From contig JAUNUN010000010.1 of NCBI GenBank assembly GCA_030538155.1, forward strand, positions 1-64,000: 64,000 bases of DNA. Reading direction: 5' to 3'. This document shows positions 8,355-17,063 of the stretch, piece after piece; within the stretch, counting starts at the first letter, position 1; each line of letters opens with the position of its first letter. Made by a program: the position numbers and the translations under genes. The stretch is from a bacterium (lineage in GTDB: Bacteria; Desulfobacterota; Desulfobulbia; Desulfobulbales; Desulfobulbaceae). Below the pieces are notes generated by a model. It searched no databases, was not told where the DNA came from, and saw only the letters and a program-made list of their open reading frames with translations.

Positions 8355-9611
8355 ATGGAAACTGTGGACGTGCTGCTCAGCGGCAACATCCTGCCGGGCG
8401 CGGATCTTGCTGACGCAGCGGCACAACTCTCCGGCCTGACCGGCCTTAACCAGGAACAGGCGCGGGCACTTATTTCATCCGGCAAGGAAAGGGTCGTCAA
8501 ACGCGGCATCAGCGCCGCCCTCGGCCAAAAATATCAAGACAAACTGACCGCCATCGGCGTAGAGACCAGGCTACGGTCTGCAGCAGGAGCAGAAGCAACA
8601 AAAGCGGCGGCCCCTACGCTTGCGGCAAGCGCACCGCAACCTGGGCAGCAGGTTGCAGAGCAGATTGCACCCCCTTCTCCACCCGCAAACTCAGACAAGC
8701 GTGCCGTACAGGCTGCGCCTGCTGCTGCGATCGACCCAGGTGCTATCAACCCCTACAGCGCGCCCAAGGCAGCAATGGACGAGCGCCGCAGTGGGAGCGG
8801 CCTTGAAAACGAATGGCGCGACGCTGCCGCTAAAGTACCGGCCTCTCACGGCTACCACTGGTTCAAAGATGCCTGGAGCCTCTTCAGCGGCCAAAAAGGG
8901 ACCTGGATCGGCGTCACGCTGCTTGTATTCGGCATATCCATAGCGGCTTCAGCTCTCCTGCCGCCAATCATAGCCAATATTATCTCCACTTTTATCTGGC
9001 CCTTATTTGGTGGCGGCATAGCCTTCATGGCGCATAAACAAAGCGAAGGAGAATCCATAGCTTTTTTCGATATTTTTGCGGGGATAAAACAAAACCCTGT
9101 CCAACTGTTGCTTATTGGCTTGCTTATTTTCGTGTATGTGGCTGTTGTCTTTGCTTTAGGATTTTTCATTGTTGGTCAGAGCACCTTCATGGCCTTGGCC
9201 GGTGGTGTGCAAGGCCCTGAATTTGCTCAACAGACCGGCAAAATTGTCCTCGTTTTTCTCGTTGTCATGCTCCTACTGCTTCCCGTGATGCTGGGGGCTG
9301 TTTTTGCCCCAACCTTGGTGACGCTCGGAGGCAGAAGCGCCTTTACCGGACTCTACAAGGGCTCTTTTGCCGGGTTAAAAAATTGGTCGGCCGTCTTAGT
9401 CAACGGCCTAGTGCTCTTCCTGGTATCGGGTGGCGTGGGCATGGTCGCCGGTCTGTTTTTTGGGCTGGCCGGCGGCCTCCTCGGCGGTTCTTCGCTGATG
9501 ACCATACTGGTGATTGGGCTCGCGGCTGTGGTTCTCTTCCTGCCGCTTTTTGCCGCTCTCTCGATCATGCCCTACACCGCCAGCCGCGACATCTTTTATG
9601 GCGAGGCCTGA
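8355..9611 (+). CDS. BPSS1780-like polytopic membrane protein with N-terminal soluble domain (paralogue)
   Basis: Function unknown. The 418-residue protein has an N-terminal domain of about 80 residues starting METVDVLLSGNILPG, clearly related to the domain opening the gene at 787-2175. An Ala/Pro-rich linker follows to about residue 165. The C-terminal half has several hydrophobic segments beginning WIGVTLLVFGIS, resembling BPSS1780 proteins. GGGAG precedes the ATG by about 7 bases. It overlaps the next gene by 14 bases and appears to lead the MoxR/DUF58 operon. Confidence 0.75.
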   Translation: METVDVLLSGNILPGADLADAAAQLSGLTGLNQEQARALISSGKERVVKRGISAALGQKYQDKLTAIGVETRLRSAAGAEATKAAAPTLAASAPQPGQQVAEQIAPPSPPANSDKRAVQAAPAAAIDPGAINPYSAPKAAMDERRSGSGLENEWRDAAAKVPASHGYHWFKDAWSLFSGQKGTWIGVTLLVFGISIAASALLPPIIANIISTFIWPLFGGGIAFMAHKQSEGESIAFFDIFAGIKQNPVQLLLIGLLIFVYVAVVFALGFFIVGQSTFMALAGGVQGPEFAQQTGKIVLVFLVVMLLLLPVMLGAVFAPTLVTLGGRSAFTGLYKGSFAGLKNWSAVLVNGLVLFLVSGGVGMVAGLFFGLAGGLLGGSSLMTILVIGLAAVVLFLPLFAALSIMPYTASRDIFYGEA

Positions 9612-10329
9612 TACGGTAAAGGCGGCTTTGCCTCCTCTGGACAACATCTTTTCCTATGAAACGCCGGAGGGGGTGGAACTGCGCCTCGAACCGGCCGGGC
9701 CCATGGTGCGGGGCCTAGCCTGGCTGACTGATCTTTCCATCCGCTCCCTGGCCTACCTGTTTTTGGCTGTAACCCTTCTGTGGTGGGGCGGTGTGGGCAA
9801 GGGCCTTTTTCTTCTCGCCCTATTCTGCATAGAATGGCTGTACCCGGTCTTCTTCGAGGCTTTGACCGGGGCAACGCCGGGCAAGCGCTTCCTTGGCCTT
9901 GAGGTGGTGCGGGAAAACGGCGCTCCCCTAGACTGGACAGGGGCCTTCTTGCGCAACCTCTTGCGGGCCGCAGACTTTCTGCCCCTTTTCAATGCCCTTG
10001 GCCTGCTGACCATGCTGGTACACCCCAAATTGCAGCGTTTGGGCGACATTGCCGCCGGTACCCTGGTGGTGTACCGCCAGGAGGGCCTTGCGCAGGAGCG
10101 TATTCCTGAACATCCTCCCGCGCCCAGCCCGCGGCCGCTTGCGCCGGCGGAACAGCGCCTCATCCTTGACTACTGCGCCCGTAGCGCCCAACTGCCGCCC
10201 CAGCGCGCCGCCGAACTGGCCGCCCTAGTGCCCGCGCTGACCAGGAGCAAACGCCCGGAACAGACGCTTTGGGCCCTGGGAAACCAGCTCTTGCGTGGAG
10301 GGAAGCCCGGTGCATCAATCCCGCTTTGA
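9598..10329 (+). CDS. RDD-family membrane protein
   Basis: The 243-residue protein has an RDD domain in its first 155 residues. It begins at GPMVRGLAWLTDLSIRSL (the Arg-Asp-type motif), followed by two hydrophobic segments and FFEALTGATPGKRFLGLEVV, which is typical of the family. The C-terminal 80 residues are soluble and Pro/Ala-rich. The family is proposed to act in small-molecule or ion transport, though the biochemistry is mostly unsettled. The frame opens upstream, but the ATG at 9598, overlapping the previous stop, fits operon coupling. The next gene begins before its stop. Confidence 0.85.
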   Translation: MARPDTVKAALPPLDNIFSYETPEGVELRLEPAGPMVRGLAWLTDLSIRSLAYLFLAVTLLWWGGVGKGLFLLALFCIEWLYPVFFEALTGATPGKRFLGLEVVRENGAPLDWTGAFLRNLLRAADFLPLFNALGLLTMLVHPKLQRLGDIAAGTLVVYRQEGLAQERIPEHPPAPSPRPLAPAEQRLILDYCARSAQLPPQRAAELAALVPALTRSKRPEQTLWALGNQLLRGGKPGASIPL

Positions 10330-11293
10330 AGAGGCGCACCGGGCGGATTGGCAAGAGCTGGACCGGCTCTTGAACGAACTGGAGCAACGCTCCCACTCTA
10401 CGGCGCGGAAGGGCTCATTGGAACGCATTCCGCTTCTGTACCGCCGGGTTTGCGGCCACTATAGCTTGGCCTTGCGCCGCTACTACACCTCGGGTCTGGT
10501 GGACCGCTTGCATGCCCTCATCCTGCGGGGCCACCGCCACATCTACAAACAGCGCGGTCAGACCCTGCAGGAACTCGCCGCCTTCTGCCACAGCACCTTT
10601 CCGCTCAGGGTGCGTAAGGCATGGCGCTATGTGGTCTTCAGCCTGCTCATGTTCTATCTGCCCGCCCTTATCCTGGGCTGGTGCAGCTACCGGGACGCCA
10701 CCTTCATCTACAGCCTGATGCCGCCTGAGCGGGTGGCGCAAATGGAGCGCATGTACGATACCACCGACCTGGCAGCGGGCGAGACCATTGTGCGCGACAA
10801 GGAAACCGACTTCGCCATGTTCGGTCACTATATATCGCACAACATCTCCATTGGTTTTCGCACCTTTGCAGGCGGCATGCTGTTCGGCATCGGGGCGCTT
10901 TTCGCGCTGCTCTACAACGGCGCAATCATCGGCTCGGTGGCCGGTCATCTCTCGCATGCGCCCTATGCCGCTGCATTCTGGCCCTTTGTGGCCGGGCACA
11001 GCGCCTGGGAGCTGACCGCCATTGCGCTGTGCGGTGCAGCCGGGCTGATGCTGGGGGCAAAATTGCTGCAACCCGGCCCTTATCGCCGCCTAGATGCCCT
11101 GCGCCACAGCGCGCTCGAGGCCCTGCAACTGGTTTTGGGGGCTGCGCTTATGCTGGTTTTTGCGGCGGTGATCGAGGCTTTCTGGTCGGCCCAACCCCTG
11201 CCGCTTCCGGTCAAGTACGGTTTTTCTTTGGCCAACTGGGTGCTGGTTCTGCTCTACCTCTGCACCAGCGGCAAAAACAGCCATGCAGCTTGA
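10310..11293 (+). CDS. SpoIIM-like (stage II sporulation protein M family) membrane protein
   Basis: The 327-residue integral membrane protein belongs to the SpoIIM/DUF95 type. A basic soluble N-terminal third is followed by hydrophobic segments, with IGFRTFAGGMLFGIGALFAL and AAFWPFVAGHSAWELTAIAL in the positions expected for the family. No sporulation role is implied, because relatives are common in non-sporulating bacteria beside MoxR/DUF58 genes, as here. The GTG at 10310 is chosen because GGAGGGA lies 6 bases ahead; an alternative GTG lies at 10295. It overlaps both neighbours. Confidence 0.82.
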   Translation: MHQSRFEEAHRADWQELDRLLNELEQRSHSTARKGSLERIPLLYRRVCGHYSLALRRYYTSGLVDRLHALILRGHRHIYKQRGQTLQELAAFCHSTFPLRVRKAWRYVVFSLLMFYLPALILGWCSYRDATFIYSLMPPERVAQMERMYDTTDLAAGETIVRDKETDFAMFGHYISHNISIGFRTFAGGMLFGIGALFALLYNGAIIGSVAGHLSHAPYAAAFWPFVAGHSAWELTAIALCGAAGLMLGAKLLQPGPYRRLDALRHSALEALQLVLGAALMLVFAAVIEAFWSAQPLPLPVKYGFSLANWVLVLLYLCTSGKNSHAA

Positions 11294-12035
11294 CTCTGCT
11301 ATTGTCCAGCTCAGAAAAAGGACAGCTTGGCAGGCCCTGGATACCGGCGTGCTGCTGGCGCGCCGCTGGTATGCCCGGCTTCTTGCCCTGTGGCTGGTTG
11401 TGGGCAGTGTGTTGCTGCCTTTAATTGTGGCGACCGCTTGGCTGTTACCGGGCGAACCCCTGCGCTGGGCGCTCTTTCTCTTCTGGCTTCTCCATCCCAT
11501 GATGGAAAGTGCGCTTATCTTCTGGGCGGGCCGGGCCATGTTCGCCACTGAGCTGGGTATCGGTGCAAGCTTGCGGCTCATGCGCGGGGTTTTTTCCTTC
11601 AGTTTTCTGGCTGGTTTGATCCGCTATCGGCTGCATCCGCTGCGGCCCTTTGCCTATGCCGTACTGACCCTGGAAGAGCCGGAAGCGGGTATGATCGCGC
11701 CGCGCATTGCCCTTTTGGGCCGTCGTCAGGACAACACCATTTTTTTTCTTTTGGCGAGTCTAGCCATCACCCTGCTTCTTTCCTTCAGCGCCTTGGTGGC
11801 ACTGCTCACCCTTATGCCGGAAGAGCTGTACCGGCCTTCTCTGGCTGATCTTCTCTCGCCGGTCGGCCGCTGGCTGCTCTTTGCCCTCTACGTGAGCACC
11901 TGTGCGCTCATGGCACCCTTCACCGTCAGTTGCGGCTTCATGCTCTACATTTCCCGGCGGGTGGAGCTGGAGGCCTGGGATATCGAACTGGGCTTCCGCA
12001 ACCTCAATGCCCGGCTCATGGCGGACAAACGATGA
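11283..12035 (+). CDS. Integral membrane protein of the MoxR/DUF58 operon, unknown function
   Basis: This 250-residue protein has about five hydrophobic stretches, including LWLVVGSVLLPLIVATAWLL near residue 38 and a long one near 155-180. The loops are Arg-rich. I recognise no named family with certainty. It sits where MoxR operons commonly carry an accessory membrane protein, between the SpoIIM-like and DUF4129 genes. It starts 11 bases inside the previous gene and overlaps the next by ATGA, so translation is probably coupled. A structural role in a shared inner-membrane complex is inference. Confidence 0.65.
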   Translation: MQLDSAIVQLRKRTAWQALDTGVLLARRWYARLLALWLVVGSVLLPLIVATAWLLPGEPLRWALFLFWLLHPMMESALIFWAGRAMFATELGIGASLRLMRGVFSFSFLAGLIRYRLHPLRPFAYAVLTLEEPEAGMIAPRIALLGRRQDNTIFFLLASLAITLLLSFSALVALLTLMPEELYRPSLADLLSPVGRWLLFALYVSTCALMAPFTVSCGFMLYISRRVELEAWDIELGFRNLNARLMADKR

Positions 12036-12817
12036 AGAGCCGGTTCTGCACTGGTATCCGCACCGGTATTCGTCTTGCCGTCTGCATCGTCATCTGCATG
12101 CTGCATGCGACTGAGGCGCGGATGGAAGCGCGAGCGGAAAGTCGGGTGCAAACACAAACTCCGGCAGAGGCGCGTGCCCTGATCCGCTCGGTGGTTTTGC
12201 AGCAATCAAGACCGCAGAGCAAGATTGAATACCAGTGGGTGCGGCGCAATGAGAAACCTGCACCGCAGGAGGAAGCACCCGGCTGGCTGGAAAACTTCTT
12301 CAAACAGTTGGGCAAGGCGCTTGGCTCTCTGGATGGGCTGCGGCAACTAGCTGCCGATATAGGCAGATCCGGTATATTACTGGCCCTGGCAGGCGGGCTC
12401 ATCCTCTACCTTATTTACAGCAAACGACACTGGCTGCCCGCATTCAGGCCGGGAAGGTCGCCTGCTTCCCTGAAGCCGGACATCCTCTTCGGCCTGGATC
12501 TGCGGCCGGAAAGCCTACCGGATTTGCCGGATCAGGCCAGCCTTGCCCTCTTTGCCGCAGGCAAACCACGGGAGGCGCTGGCCCTTTTGTACCGAGCGAC
12601 CCTATCACGCTTCATCCATCTGCATCAGGTGCAGTTACATCCATCCTTAACCGAACTTGAATGCCAGGAGCGCATTGACAGGCAGGGGCGGACAGCCGAA
12701 AGCGCCTATTTTAAACGGCTGACCCTGTGCTGGCTGCGCGTTGCCTATGGCCACGAGTTGCTCGATGAGGTCCTGCACCTTGAACTGGTGCAGGGCTGGA
12801 AGGAGTGCTTTGGATGA
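12032..12817 (+). CDS. DUF4129-domain membrane protein
   Basis: The 261-residue protein has an N-terminal signal or anchor (about 8-25) and a second hydrophobic segment at about 110-130 (SGILLALAGGLILYLIYS). A DUF4129-like C-terminal domain follows: LALLYRATLSRFIHLHQV, then TELECQERI and YFKRLTLCWLRVAYG. The domain is characteristic of operons with MoxR and DUF58 proteins. The start is the ATG in the ATGA overlap with the previous stop, 34 codons inside a longer open frame. Its role is unknown. Confidence 0.75.
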   Translation: MKSRFCTGIRTGIRLAVCIVICMLHATEARMEARAESRVQTQTPAEARALIRSVVLQQSRPQSKIEYQWVRRNEKPAPQEEAPGWLENFFKQLGKALGSLDGLRQLAADIGRSGILLALAGGLILYLIYSKRHWLPAFRPGRSPASLKPDILFGLDLRPESLPDLPDQASLALFAAGKPREALALLYRATLSRFIHLHQVQLHPSLTELECQERIDRQGRTAESAYFKRLTLCWLRVAYGHELLDEVLHLELVQGWKECFG

Positions 12818-14118
12818 GGCCGAAGCAAGCCAAGTTATCGCCGCTACTCCGCAGTGCCCTGATGCTTGCTCTGGCGGCCCTGCTGTTGACAGCCTGTGTG
12901 CTTTGGTTCCGGGCCAATTACGAGAAAAAAGCGGTTTCCGTGCCGGTGGTTGATTTCAGCAGAAAAGCGCCGCATGCCTTTGCCTTTACAGCCGCGTATT
13001 TGCAACATGCCGGGCACCGGGTGCAGGTGCGAGAAGGCATGCGCTTTTTCAGCGACCTGCCCGCTCCGGGCAGTATCCTCATCCTGCGCAACCTGCCCAA
13101 TGATGCACGGGGCGAGCTGTGGCAGCGTGTCTACAACTGGGTGAAGGATGGCGGTCATCTCGTCCTGGCTCCAAGTGCGACAGTGGGCAAAAGCGAAGCT
13201 GCCTTTTTCGCCCGGATTGGGGCGGAAGTGTTGGTGGATGAATCTCTCGCCTGCACCCAAAATTCCTGTCCTACCCAGAGCAAACAGCAGAATGCCCGAC
13301 AGGAGCAGGGCGGGCCCTTCCTGCTGCATGCCACGGTCGAGGCGCATCCTCTGCGGCTCTCACTTGACGCGCCTCCCCGCCTGTTCCTGCGCGCGCCGCA
13401 TCAAGCCACGTGGCGGGTGCAAGGCATGCTGCAATATCCTGGCATCGCAGCCTTAGCGGGAGAGCCGGCGCCCAGCCGTTTTTCGGCCCCGCAAGCAGAC
13501 TTGCTCCAGCAGCACAGCAGAGGAAGGGGCAGCATCACCCTGCTCAGCAGCATGCAGCCCTTCATGGGCGCGGCCCTTGAACGGGAAGACAACGCCTTTT
13601 TTCTGAGCGCCATCATCCGCAATATTGGTGGCCTCGGGGCAGCGCAGCACCTGTGGTTCTGGCTGCCGGGCCAAAGTGATTCCCTCGTAAAACGCCTATT
13701 GGCGCAATATCCGCTATTTCTGACCAGCCTCGCCCTGATGCTGATTGTACTGCTCTTAAGCCTGCAGGCCAGATTGGGCCCGCCGCTTGCGCTCAAAAAA
13801 TCCGCACGCCGGGATGTACTCGCCTATTTTGACGGGGCCGGTCGCTTTGCTTGGCGCGTCAACCGGGCGGCCGGGCTCATCAAGGCCAATCGGGCCGAGC
13901 TGAGCCATGCTCTGCAGCGCCGCCGCTCAACACAGATCGGTCAAGAAGCCGGGGGGCAACAAAGCAATCAGGCGGCCGCAGCAGACAAAGAAGAACAGGT
14001 GGCCCTGCACAGCGGGGTGCAGAGTAGTCAGGATCTGCTGCGGGTGAGCAAGGCCATGCAACAGGTACGCCTGCGCCAATTTCTGCGCAGCAGCAAGAAG
14101 CGCGGGCGAACTAATTGA
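12814..14118 (+). CDS. DUF4350-type membrane protein of the MoxR/DUF58 operon
   Basis: The 434-residue protein has an N-terminal membrane segment (about 11-28). An extracytoplasmic alpha/beta region follows with FSDLPAPGSILILRN and WVKDGGHLVLAP, as in DUF4350 and GATase1-like domains. A second membrane helix lies at about 295-315, then a basic cytoplasmic tail. The ATG overlaps the preceding stop (ATGA), and GGAG sits 8 bases ahead. Its position between DUF4129 and MoxR matches this operon type. Molecular function is unknown. Confidence 0.72.
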   Translation: MRPKQAKLSPLLRSALMLALAALLLTACVLWFRANYEKKAVSVPVVDFSRKAPHAFAFTAAYLQHAGHRVQVREGMRFFSDLPAPGSILILRNLPNDARGELWQRVYNWVKDGGHLVLAPSATVGKSEAAFFARIGAEVLVDESLACTQNSCPTQSKQQNARQEQGGPFLLHATVEAHPLRLSLDAPPRLFLRAPHQATWRVQGMLQYPGIAALAGEPAPSRFSAPQADLLQQHSRGRGSITLLSSMQPFMGAALEREDNAFFLSAIIRNIGGLGAAQHLWFWLPGQSDSLVKRLLAQYPLFLTSLALMLIVLLLSLQARLGPPLALKKSARRDVLAYFDGAGRFAWRVNRAAGLIKANRAELSHALQRRRSTQIGQEAGGQQSNQAAAADKEEQVALHSGVQSSQDLLRVSKAMQQVRLRQFLRSSKKRGRTN

Positions 14119-14153
14119 AACAATTGAATCAATCCGAATACAAAAGGAACAGG

Positions 14154-15143
14154 ATGGAAGAGAAGGACGCAGAGCAGAAACAAGACCGTCTCCGCTGGGC
14201 GCAGACACTGATTGCCCAACTGCGCAGCGCAATCGGCAAGACCGTAGTGGTGCCGGAGGAGACCCTTGTAGGCGCAATCGCAGCACTTATCGGCGGCGGC
14301 CACTTGCTGATCGAGGGGGTGCCAGGGCTGGGCAAAACACTTCTGGCCAGAACCCTTGCCGCAGTGAGCGGCGGCGAGTGCAACCGGGTGCAGTTCACGC
14401 CCGATCTGCTGCCCAGCGACATCACCGGGCACGTGCTCTACGACATGAAAAGCGGCGAGTTCCGCCTGCGACGCGGGCCGGTTTTCTGCCATGTGCTCCT
14501 GGCCGATGAGATCAACCGCGCACCCGCAAAAACCCAGGCCGCCCTGCTGGAGGCCATGCAGGAAAAACAGGTCACCCTGGAGGGCCGTTCCCTGCCGCTG
14601 GAAGAACCCTTTCTCGTCATTGCCACGCAAAACCCGTTGGAACAGGAAGGCACCTATCCCTTGCCCCAGTCACAACTGGACCGTTTCATGCTCAAGCTCC
14701 ATGTGGAATACCCCGACGAGGCGGCGGAGATGCGTATTGTGCAGGCCAACTGCAGCCGCAGCAACAGCAACAGTTTGCACACCGCAGCCATTGTCCCGGT
14801 GGCGCGACCGGAAGACATTCGCCTGCTCCAAGGCATTATCAGCGCCATGACCGTTGATGCGCAAATCCTCGCCTATGTGGTGCGCCTGGTTCGGGCCACT
14901 AGGGAATGGGCCGGCTTTGACCACGGCGCAGGCCCGCGCGGCGGCATTGCGCTTTTGCGGACCGCCCAGGCCGCAGCCCTGATCAATGGCCGCAGTTTTG
15001 TCCTGCCGGACGACATCAAGCGGATGACCCTGCCCGTGCTGCGTCACCGGGTGAAGCTGAGCGCCGATATGGAACTGGAAGGCTACAGCCCGGATGACCT
15101 GCTCCACGACCTGATTGCCGCTACTCCGGCACCGCGCGCTTAA
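14154..15143 (+). CDS. MoxR-family AAA+ ATPase
   Basis: A chaperone-like ATPase of the MoxR group that usually acts with VWA- or DUF58-domain partners on protein complex maturation. The 329-residue product shows Walker A GVPGLGKT at 55-62, Walker B VLLADEINRAP with D118/E119, sensor-like IATQNPLEQEGTYPLPQSQLDRF, and a C-terminal lid. The ATG at 14154 is preferred, with AAGGA about 6 bases upstream; a weak TTG 39 bases earlier is in frame. The DUF58 gene follows at once, supporting a functional pair. Confidence 0.92.
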   Translation: MEEKDAEQKQDRLRWAQTLIAQLRSAIGKTVVVPEETLVGAIAALIGGGHLLIEGVPGLGKTLLARTLAAVSGGECNRVQFTPDLLPSDITGHVLYDMKSGEFRLRRGPVFCHVLLADEINRAPAKTQAALLEAMQEKQVTLEGRSLPLEEPFLVIATQNPLEQEGTYPLPQSQLDRFMLKLHVEYPDEAAEMRIVQANCSRSNSNSLHTAAIVPVARPEDIRLLQGIISAMTVDAQILAYVVRLVRATREWAGFDHGAGPRGGIALLRTAQAAALINGRSFVLPDDIKRMTLPVLRHRVKLSADMELEGYSPDDLLHDLIAATPAPRA

Positions 15144-15159
15144 GGCGTTTAGTATCTGC

Positions 15160-16470
15160 ATGCGCTTCACTCCTACCCCCAAGATGCTCTTGCTGCTCGG
15201 CCCGCTTGCCTGCTTAGCCCTGCCGGCAGATCTGCGTGTTCTCGGGCAGGAAAGTCTGGTGCTGGTTCTGGCTGCTGTTGCCACCCTGGCGCTCATTGAT
15301 CTGCTGCGCCTCGGTCGGCCGCTTACGCTTAAAGTGGAGCGCCGGGTACGCCGCAGTCTGCCGCTCAATGTCTGGTCGCCGCTGGGGCTTACCATCACCA
15401 ATACCGCTAGGCAGGCCTTTTCGGCCCGCTGTGCCGACCGGTGGCCACAAGAGGTAAGGCTTGAACCGGCGAATTTTTTTCTCAGATTGGGGCCTGGAGA
15501 AACGGCGGAGATCAGCTGCCGCATCTGCCCCGGCGAACGGGGCAAATACGATCTGCCCGGTCTGGATATTTTGGCGCAATCGCCCTGGGGTTTGTGGCGG
15601 CAAAGCAAGCTTGCCTTCTGCCCGGATCAGGTACGCATTCTGCCCAATTTCCGGGAACTGCACCGTTTCACCCTTTTGGCCGCAGGGGCACAGCTTGGCC
15701 GGATGGGTATCAAACAGATGGCAAAACAGGGAGACGGTCAGGAATTTCAGGAACTGCGGCAATACTATCCCGGCGACAGCCTGCGCCAGATCGACTGGAA
15801 GGCCACGGCCCGCAAACAGCAGTTGATTGCGCGGGAATACCAGGATGAGCGCGATCAGCATATTGTGCTGGTGCTCGACTGCAGCCGCCGCATGCGGCAT
15901 GTGGAAGCGGGCGGCAGCCAGTTCGATCAGGCCCTGAACAGCGCCCTCTTGCTGGCCCATGTGGCGGCGCGCCAAGGCGACAGTGTGGGCCTTTTGGCCT
16001 GCGCCGAACAATACACCTGGTATCCGCCGGCCAAAAAGGCAAACGCGGCCCGCAGCCTGCTTTTGGCCAGCACCCAACTCTTTGCCCAGACCGTGGCCAT
16101 AGACTATCACCAGCTTGCCGGGGAGCTGGCCACCCGCCTGAAACGCCGTTCACTAGTGGTTCTGCTCACCAATACCCGGGCCGAAGAACACGATACGCTG
16201 GCCGTGCTGGTGCGCCAGTTGCGCAGCCGCCATGTGCTGGTGATTGCCGATCTTGTGGAAGACGAAATACATGCCGCCCTTGAGCGCCCCATCCACAGCC
16301 CGCAGGATGCCTGGCGCTACCAGGCCCTGCTCGCCCACATGGCCGAGCGCCGCAGATTCGCCCTGAAGCTGACGCGGCTGGGCTGCCATGCCCTCAACCT
16401 CAGAGCCAAAGAACTCCCGGCTCAACTGGTCAACACCTATCTGGACATCAAACATAGAAAAAAACTCTAA
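15160..16470 (+). CDS. DUF58-domain protein (VWA-like), MoxR partner
   Basis: The 436-residue protein has two short hydrophobic segments at the N terminus, a beta-rich middle, and the DUF58 signature at about 191-230: GDGQEFQELRQYYPGDSLRQ, then IDWKATARK. A VWA-like fold follows with LVLDCSRRM; D240 is kept, but the second Ser of the metal-binding DxSxS motif is Arg. The family typically partners MoxR ATPases, which agrees with the gene order. It ends the operon; no clear terminator is seen after it. The upstream gene stops 16 bases before this start. Confidence 0.88.
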   Translation: MRFTPTPKMLLLLGPLACLALPADLRVLGQESLVLVLAAVATLALIDLLRLGRPLTLKVERRVRRSLPLNVWSPLGLTITNTARQAFSARCADRWPQEVRLEPANFFLRLGPGETAEISCRICPGERGKYDLPGLDILAQSPWGLWRQSKLAFCPDQVRILPNFRELHRFTLLAAGAQLGRMGIKQMAKQGDGQEFQELRQYYPGDSLRQIDWKATARKQQLIAREYQDERDQHIVLVLDCSRRMRHVEAGGSQFDQALNSALLLAHVAARQGDSVGLLACAEQYTWYPPAKKANAARSLLLASTQLFAQTVAIDYHQLAGELATRLKRRSLVVLLTNTRAEEHDTLAVLVRQLRSRHVLVIADLVEDEIHAALERPIHSPQDAWRYQALLAHMAERRRFALKLTRLGCHALNLRAKELPAQLVNTYLDIKHRKKL

Positions 16471-16866
16471 CGTGCGCTTAGGGGCATGGGTATAGGCGGC
16501 TGTCCAGCCCTGCGGTTTGGACCGCAAATCGTTAAAAACCGTTCGGGCGGGACCTCAATAGGCTTGGAGATTGGGAGGGAGATGTTGGAGCAGCGTCCAG
16601 AGAGTCGTGCCGAACAATTCCATTCTCTCAGACTTTGGAGCCTCCCAAAACTCGGGGCGGTTCAGTATACGTTATCCTCTTTTAGCTTTTACGGGCTTGA
16701 ATGCGCACCATGACTTTTTCCTCAGTTTCGAGGTTTTTTTGTTCCAATTTTGCTCCTTTTAAAAATCAAAACACATAAAAAAAAGCAAAAAAAGCAAACA
16801 CCATTGGAGCAAAAGCAACAAAAAAGGGTTAACCAGTTGAAGACACTGGCTAACCCCTTGATGTAC
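16471..16866. other. 396-base intergenic region between convergent units
   Basis: This region lies between the DUF58 gene and tRNA-Arg. No believable gene is present. The right half is A/T-rich, with short inverted words TTTTGCTCC (16748-16756) and GGAGCAAAA (16806-16814). It ends in the tRNA terminator described separately. Confidence 0.5.
16819..16857 (-). terminator. Rho-independent terminator behind tRNA-Arg
   Basis: On the minus strand GGGGTTAGCCAGT pairs with ACTGGTTAACCC across a small loop and runs into TTTTTTGTTG. It lies directly downstream of tRNA-Arg, and probably also ends read-through from secB. Confidence 0.85.
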
Positions 16867-16943
16867 TGGCGCGCCTGGAGAGATTCGAACTCCCGACCTA
16901 CGGATTCGTAGTCCGGCGCTCTATCCAGCTGAGCTACAGGCGC
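16867..16943 (-). tRNA. tRNA-Arg (anticodon ACG)
   Basis: It folds as a canonical cloverleaf. The acceptor is GCGCCTG/CAGGCGC, the D arm GCTC-GAGC, and the anticodon loop CTACGAA with anticodon ACG. The T loop is TTCGAAT, and a 3' CCA is encoded. The outermost anticodon-stem pair looks mismatched (C-U), but the other four pair well. Anticodon ACG, with A34 presumably converted to inosine, reads CGU/CGC/CGA. It lies downstream of secB on the same strand. Confidence 0.95.
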
Positions 16944-17063
16944 AAACTGTATCGTATTAAGCTAACACACCTTGTCTAGCAATTCAAAGCATTTCTGCAG
17001 GCAAGGTAAAATCAACAGCCAGATCAGGGAAACCACACTCGCCTGCCCCTTCCCGCTACCGCA

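Noticed and set aside
16486-16762. Small open frames in the gap before tRNA-Arg
   Set aside because: Sequence is compositionally odd, lacks start signals, and is followed directly by a terminator of the opposite strand.
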